The notes under the pieces were generated by a model. The model saw nothing but the letters and a program-made list of their open reading frames with translations. It was not told the DNA's origin and did no database searches. 16,072 bases of DNA from an uncultured Prevotellaceae bacterium (lineage in GTDB: Bacteria > Bacteroidota > Bacteroidia > Bacteroidales > Muribaculaceae): contig UQLZ01000054.1 in assembly GCA_900541935.1 (NCBI GenBank), positions 1 through 16,072 of the forward strand, given 5' to 3'. A program made the position numbers and the translations under genes. Shown piece after piece: positions 13,544-16,072 of the stretch; the stretch's first letter is position 1, and each line of letters opens with the position of its first letter.

Positions 13544-15976
13544 ATGTTTAAAAAAATTTCTTTACTATTTGCTGCATCAGCAGTGTCATTAATGGCTGGC
13601 GCTGCCAATACGGTAAATTTGGCTGGATATGAGTTTGCGGTGGATACCGTATTCCATGCTACTGTAGGCCCTGGCACAACCCAAACAAGCCTGCACCTTC
13701 ATAGACCTGACAACGGACAACTACTTAGAGTTTTCTATCTTACTGTGGATATGAATAACCCTGTTGTCACTTTTGAAACAACAATTGCAGGTAACAAACT
13801 TTCCGGAGGAGCAACAATTCCAAACCAGGCTGCAGCACACAACTCTGCAGAACAAAAATTCTTTGCTGGTATCAACACTGACTTCTTTATCACCTCAGGA
13901 ACAGCGACAAACGGAGTTTCTAAAGTTGGCGCTCCAGTTCACGCTGCCATTGCACAAGGTGAAATCTACAAAACAACAAACGGCTCTTCTGCATGGCCAA
14001 ACTTCTTCTTCAATGAAAAAGGAGAACCTGTTATCGGTGCTGTTAACTTTTCTAAAGGAACAGCAGAGGCAAACGGAAAAACTGTTGCATTAAATGTCAT
14101 CAACAACGGTATGGCTGGAAACGGCGTAACTCTTTTCACTCCAAAATACTACGGAGTAATGGAGCAACCTGGTGCTGCTGGCTCTTGTGCTGAAGTTACT
14201 CTTAAGAAAGTTGAAGGAACAACTATAACTGCAGGTAAGACTGTCAAATTTGAAGTAACTTCTTCTGTTTCATCAACTGGTAATAAAGAATATTCAGGTG
14301 AAGAATACATTATCGCAGGTAAGGGCGACGGCAAAACATTTGTTGAAAGTCTTAAAGTCGGTGATGTTGTTACTGTAACTCCTCGTGCTTTCGTAGGCGA
14401 TAAGGAAGTGTTCCCTATGCACCTATGCACAGGTAACCCTCATATTCTAAAAGACGGCATTACTCTTGAATCAGAAGGCGATAGAGGTGACGCAAGCGCA
14501 CGACACCCAAGAAGTAGCATTGGCTTTAACTCTGATATGACAAAATTCGTCATGATGGTTATTGACGGCCGTTCTGCTGTTTCTGCCGGAGTTCACACTA
14601 TGGAACTTGCCGACATGATGAGATACGCAGGTGCTACAGACGCTGTCAATGTTGACGGTGGTGGCTCATCTACACTTTATACTGACGCATTGGGCGTAAG
14701 AAATGCAACAAGTGACGGACACGCTCGTGCCGTTGCTTCAGGTCTTTTCGCTGTTGCAAATGCTCCTCAGGATGAAACCGTTGCTGAAATCCGCTTCGTT
14801 GAATGGGCTATGCAATTCCCAAGATATGGTATCTACACTCCAAGATTCTACGGATATAACAAATACGGTGTTTTGGTTGATACTGACGTTAAAGGTGTTA
14901 CCCTTTCTTGCGACTCTAAAATCGGTGAAATAATAAACGACGGTGCCACTTTCTACGGCACTGGCTCTGGATGCGCTGCCTTGACGGCTTCTCTTAACGG
15001 TATGACGGCTTCAATCCCTGTTACTGTTATAGAAAGCGACCAAGTGAAGTTCAGACTTGAAAACGTGCTTATCGACAACGTTCGTGAATATCCTATCGAA
15101 GTGAACTCAATGGTTGGCGAAAATGAAATGGCAATTAGCCCTTCTGCACTCGCTTGGGTTTCTGACAATTCCGACATTGCATCTGTTGACGCTAACACTG
15201 GCGTTTTGAAAGGAGTTAAGAACGGTAAGGCTACAATTACTGGTAAGGTTGGCTCATTCTCTGGAAATTTGAACGTTACTGTTGAAATACCAACTGCTGA
15301 CGCTATGCCGGTTTATCAGAACTTCCCTACTGACGCTAAAATCAAGCAGGTGGGTGGTACTGGCATCGCTATGACTGAGTTCGAAAAGGGTTTCAAATTG
15401 AACTATATTGGAAATACTGGCCGCGGGCAGTATATCGAAATTAACAAGGAATACCCTATCTGGAGTTTGCCTGAAAAATTGAAAATCAGAATCAACCCGG
15501 GTGATACAAAGATTTCTAAAATCACCGCTACTGCAAAGAATGCTCTTGGCGTAATTGAATCTGTATGGACGGCTACCGCTTCTGCCGTGCCTAACAACCA
15601 GTTCTCTGAATTTGAATTCAACTTGTCTGACTGGTGCGACCCTGAAGACATTGCAGTTTACCCTATCACTTTGGAAAAACTCAGATTCACTACAAGCGGC
15701 TCGGTTGTAAACAAGGAATATGAAATCATAGTTTCAAACTTCGAAGCAATTTACAACTACAAGCAAGGCGGAATCGAGGAAAACGTTGTTGAAAACGGTC
15801 TGAAAGTATATGCTGCAAACGGTGAAATCATTGTAAATTCAGAAGAAGAAACAGTTGTTTATGTTGCATCTGTTGACGGACGTTACAGAACTTACAAAGT
15901 AAACGCTGGAGAAACTCGCCTTACTGGATTTGACCACGGTATTTATATCGTAAACGGAAAGAAAGTTATTCTATAA
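13544..15976 (+). CDS. Secreted phosphodiester glycosidase (NAGPA-like), copy 2, with variant C-terminal tail
   Basis: This 810-residue paralogue has the same architecture as its upstream neighbour. It has a signal peptide (residues 1 to about 20, ending MAGAA) and a NAGPA-type domain (about 65-405) with GINTDFFITSG (109-119), HPRSSIGFNSD (321-331), VIDGRSAVSAG (339-349), VNVDGGGSSTL (368-378) and SDGHARAVASG (390-400). An Ig-like region, the Big_2-like domain (about 503-581) and the beta-rich domain follow, identical in DNA over residues 484-715. The key DFF, HPR, DGR and DGGGS blocks are intact, so both copies may be active, perhaps on different phosphodiester glycans, because the catalytic halves are well diverged. 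The tail (about 745-810: LKVYAANGEIIVNS, then GIYIVNGKKVIL) is shorter and lacks the YPNP signature, so it is a variant or degenerate sorting domain. It is the second gene of the operon and ends just before a strong terminator. Confidence 0.85.
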   Translation: MFKKISLLFAASAVSLMAGAANTVNLAGYEFAVDTVFHATVGPGTTQTSLHLHRPDNGQLLRVFYLTVDMNNPVVTFETTIAGNKLSGGATIPNQAAAHNSAEQKFFAGINTDFFITSGTATNGVSKVGAPVHAAIAQGEIYKTTNGSSAWPNFFFNEKGEPVIGAVNFSKGTAEANGKTVALNVINNGMAGNGVTLFTPKYYGVMEQPGAAGSCAEVTLKKVEGTTITAGKTVKFEVTSSVSSTGNKEYSGEEYIIAGKGDGKTFVESLKVGDVVTVTPRAFVGDKEVFPMHLCTGNPHILKDGITLESEGDRGDASARHPRSSIGFNSDMTKFVMMVIDGRSAVSAGVHTMELADMMRYAGATDAVNVDGGGSSTLYTDALGVRNATSDGHARAVASGLFAVANAPQDETVAEIRFVEWAMQFPRYGIYTPRFYGYNKYGVLVDTDVKGVTLSCDSKIGEIINDGATFYGTGSGCAALTASLNGMTASIPVTVIESDQVKFRLENVLIDNVREYPIEVNSMVGENEMAISPSALAWVSDNSDIASVDANTGVLKGVKNGKATITGKVGSFSGNLNVTVEIPTADAMPVYQNFPTDAKIKQVGGTGIAMTEFEKGFKLNYIGNTGRGQYIEINKEYPIWSLPEKLKIRINPGDTKISKITATAKNALGVIESVWTATASAVPNNQFSEFEFNLSDWCDPEDIAVYPITLEKLRFTTSGSVVNKEYEIIVSNFEAIYNYKQGGIEENVVENGLKVYAANGEIIVNSEEETVVYVASVDGRYRTYKVNAGETRLTGFDHGIYIVNGKKVIL
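14992..15690 (+). repeat. 699-bp exact direct repeat, copy 2
   Basis: This is the partner of 12513-13211, identical at every base including synonymous sites. At 15691 the copies diverge again (roughly 15 differences in the next 90 bases), just before the C-terminal sorting region. The repeat lies in the same reading frame in both genes, so recombination between copies would delete about 2.5 kb and leave one in-frame hybrid gene. Confidence 0.95.
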
Positions 15977-15995
15977 TAACTAACTGACTTAAAGC

Positions 15996-16031
15996 AAAAA
16001 AGAGAGCCACATGGCTCTCTTTTTTGTTTTT
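15996..16031 (+). terminator. Strong intrinsic terminator after the NAGPA-like operon
   Basis: GAGAGCCA (16002-16009) and TGGCTCTC (16012-16019) form a perfect GC-rich stem, extended by six A-T pairs (15996-16001 with 16020-16025) and followed by further T (TTTTTTGTTTT). In practice the loop would be ACAT. It begins 20 bases past the stop of the second NAGPA-like gene. The A-run on the left side means it could also stop transcription from the other strand. Confidence 0.92.
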
Positions 16032-16037
16032 ATACTC

Positions 16038-16062
16038 TGTCTAGTCCTGCCATAGCGTTACA
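16038..16062 (+). repeat. 25-bp split motif, inverted partner of 29-53
   Basis: tgtctagtcct, five bases, then agcgttaca matches the minus-strand site at 29-53 in 19 of 25 positions, with all mismatches but one in the central five. It follows the terminator at once. The remaining ten bases of the window show nothing more. Function unknown. Confidence 0.4.
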
Positions 16063-16072
16063 CTAAAAAGGT

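Noticed and set aside
1..16072. CRISPR arrays, tRNA or rRNA genes, insertion sequences, phage genes
   Set aside because: I saw no regular repeat-spacer pattern, no cloverleaf or rRNA-like segment, and no transposase, integrase or phage structural protein.

Overview
The window looks like the chromosome of an anaerobic Bacteroidota bacterium, most probably of the order Bacteroidales. Four things point there. Promoter-like sites have the TAnnTTTG -7 element of this phylum and no Shine-Dalgarno-dominated leaders. A parE - coaD - S41 protease gene run is present, which I recall as common in Bacteroidales. An ECF sigma / small one-TM anti-sigma / Spy-like operon is present. Three secreted proteins end in type IX secretion (T9SS) C-terminal sorting domains or variants of them. 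The DNA is moderately AT-rich. I cannot name a genus from the sequence alone.

Layout. 63-1559 (-): a secreted multi-domain beta-sandwich protein with a T9SS tail, driven by a good promoter at 1625-1655. 1560-2035: a divergent intergenic region with a 68-bp double-hairpin palindromic element at 1802-1869. 2036-6073 (+): a compact housekeeping operon of topoisomerase IV subunit B, phosphopantetheine adenylyltransferase (GTG start) and a periplasmic C-terminal processing protease. 6201-7187 (+): class I mannose-6-phosphate isomerase behind its own -7 element, convergent with yaaA (7241-8005, -), which has a good promoter. 8175-9377 (-): a membrane-anchored GT2 glycosyltransferase. 9564-10898 (-): a three-gene envelope-stress-type operon (ECF sigma, anti-sigma, Spy/CpxP-like) ending in a probable terminator. 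11125-15976 (+): a two-gene operon of secreted phosphodiester glycosidase (NAGPA-like) paralogues, closed by a strong intrinsic terminator.

The most notable feature is the mosaic structure of the two NAGPA-like genes. Their N-terminal catalytic halves are clearly diverged, but a 699-bp block in their second halves is identical base for base (12513-13211 = 14992-15690). Their C-terminal sorting domains are then different again. This pattern suggests recent gene conversion between tandem genes, unless it is an assembly artefact. A second unexplained signal is a 25-bp split motif present in inverted orientation at the two ends of the window, in each case just 3' of a T9SS-type gene.

Functionally the window joins core genome maintenance, CoA synthesis and envelope proteolysis with an accessory surface/secreted carbohydrate module. 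Regulation of that module by the divergent ECF operon is possible but is not shown by the sequence.
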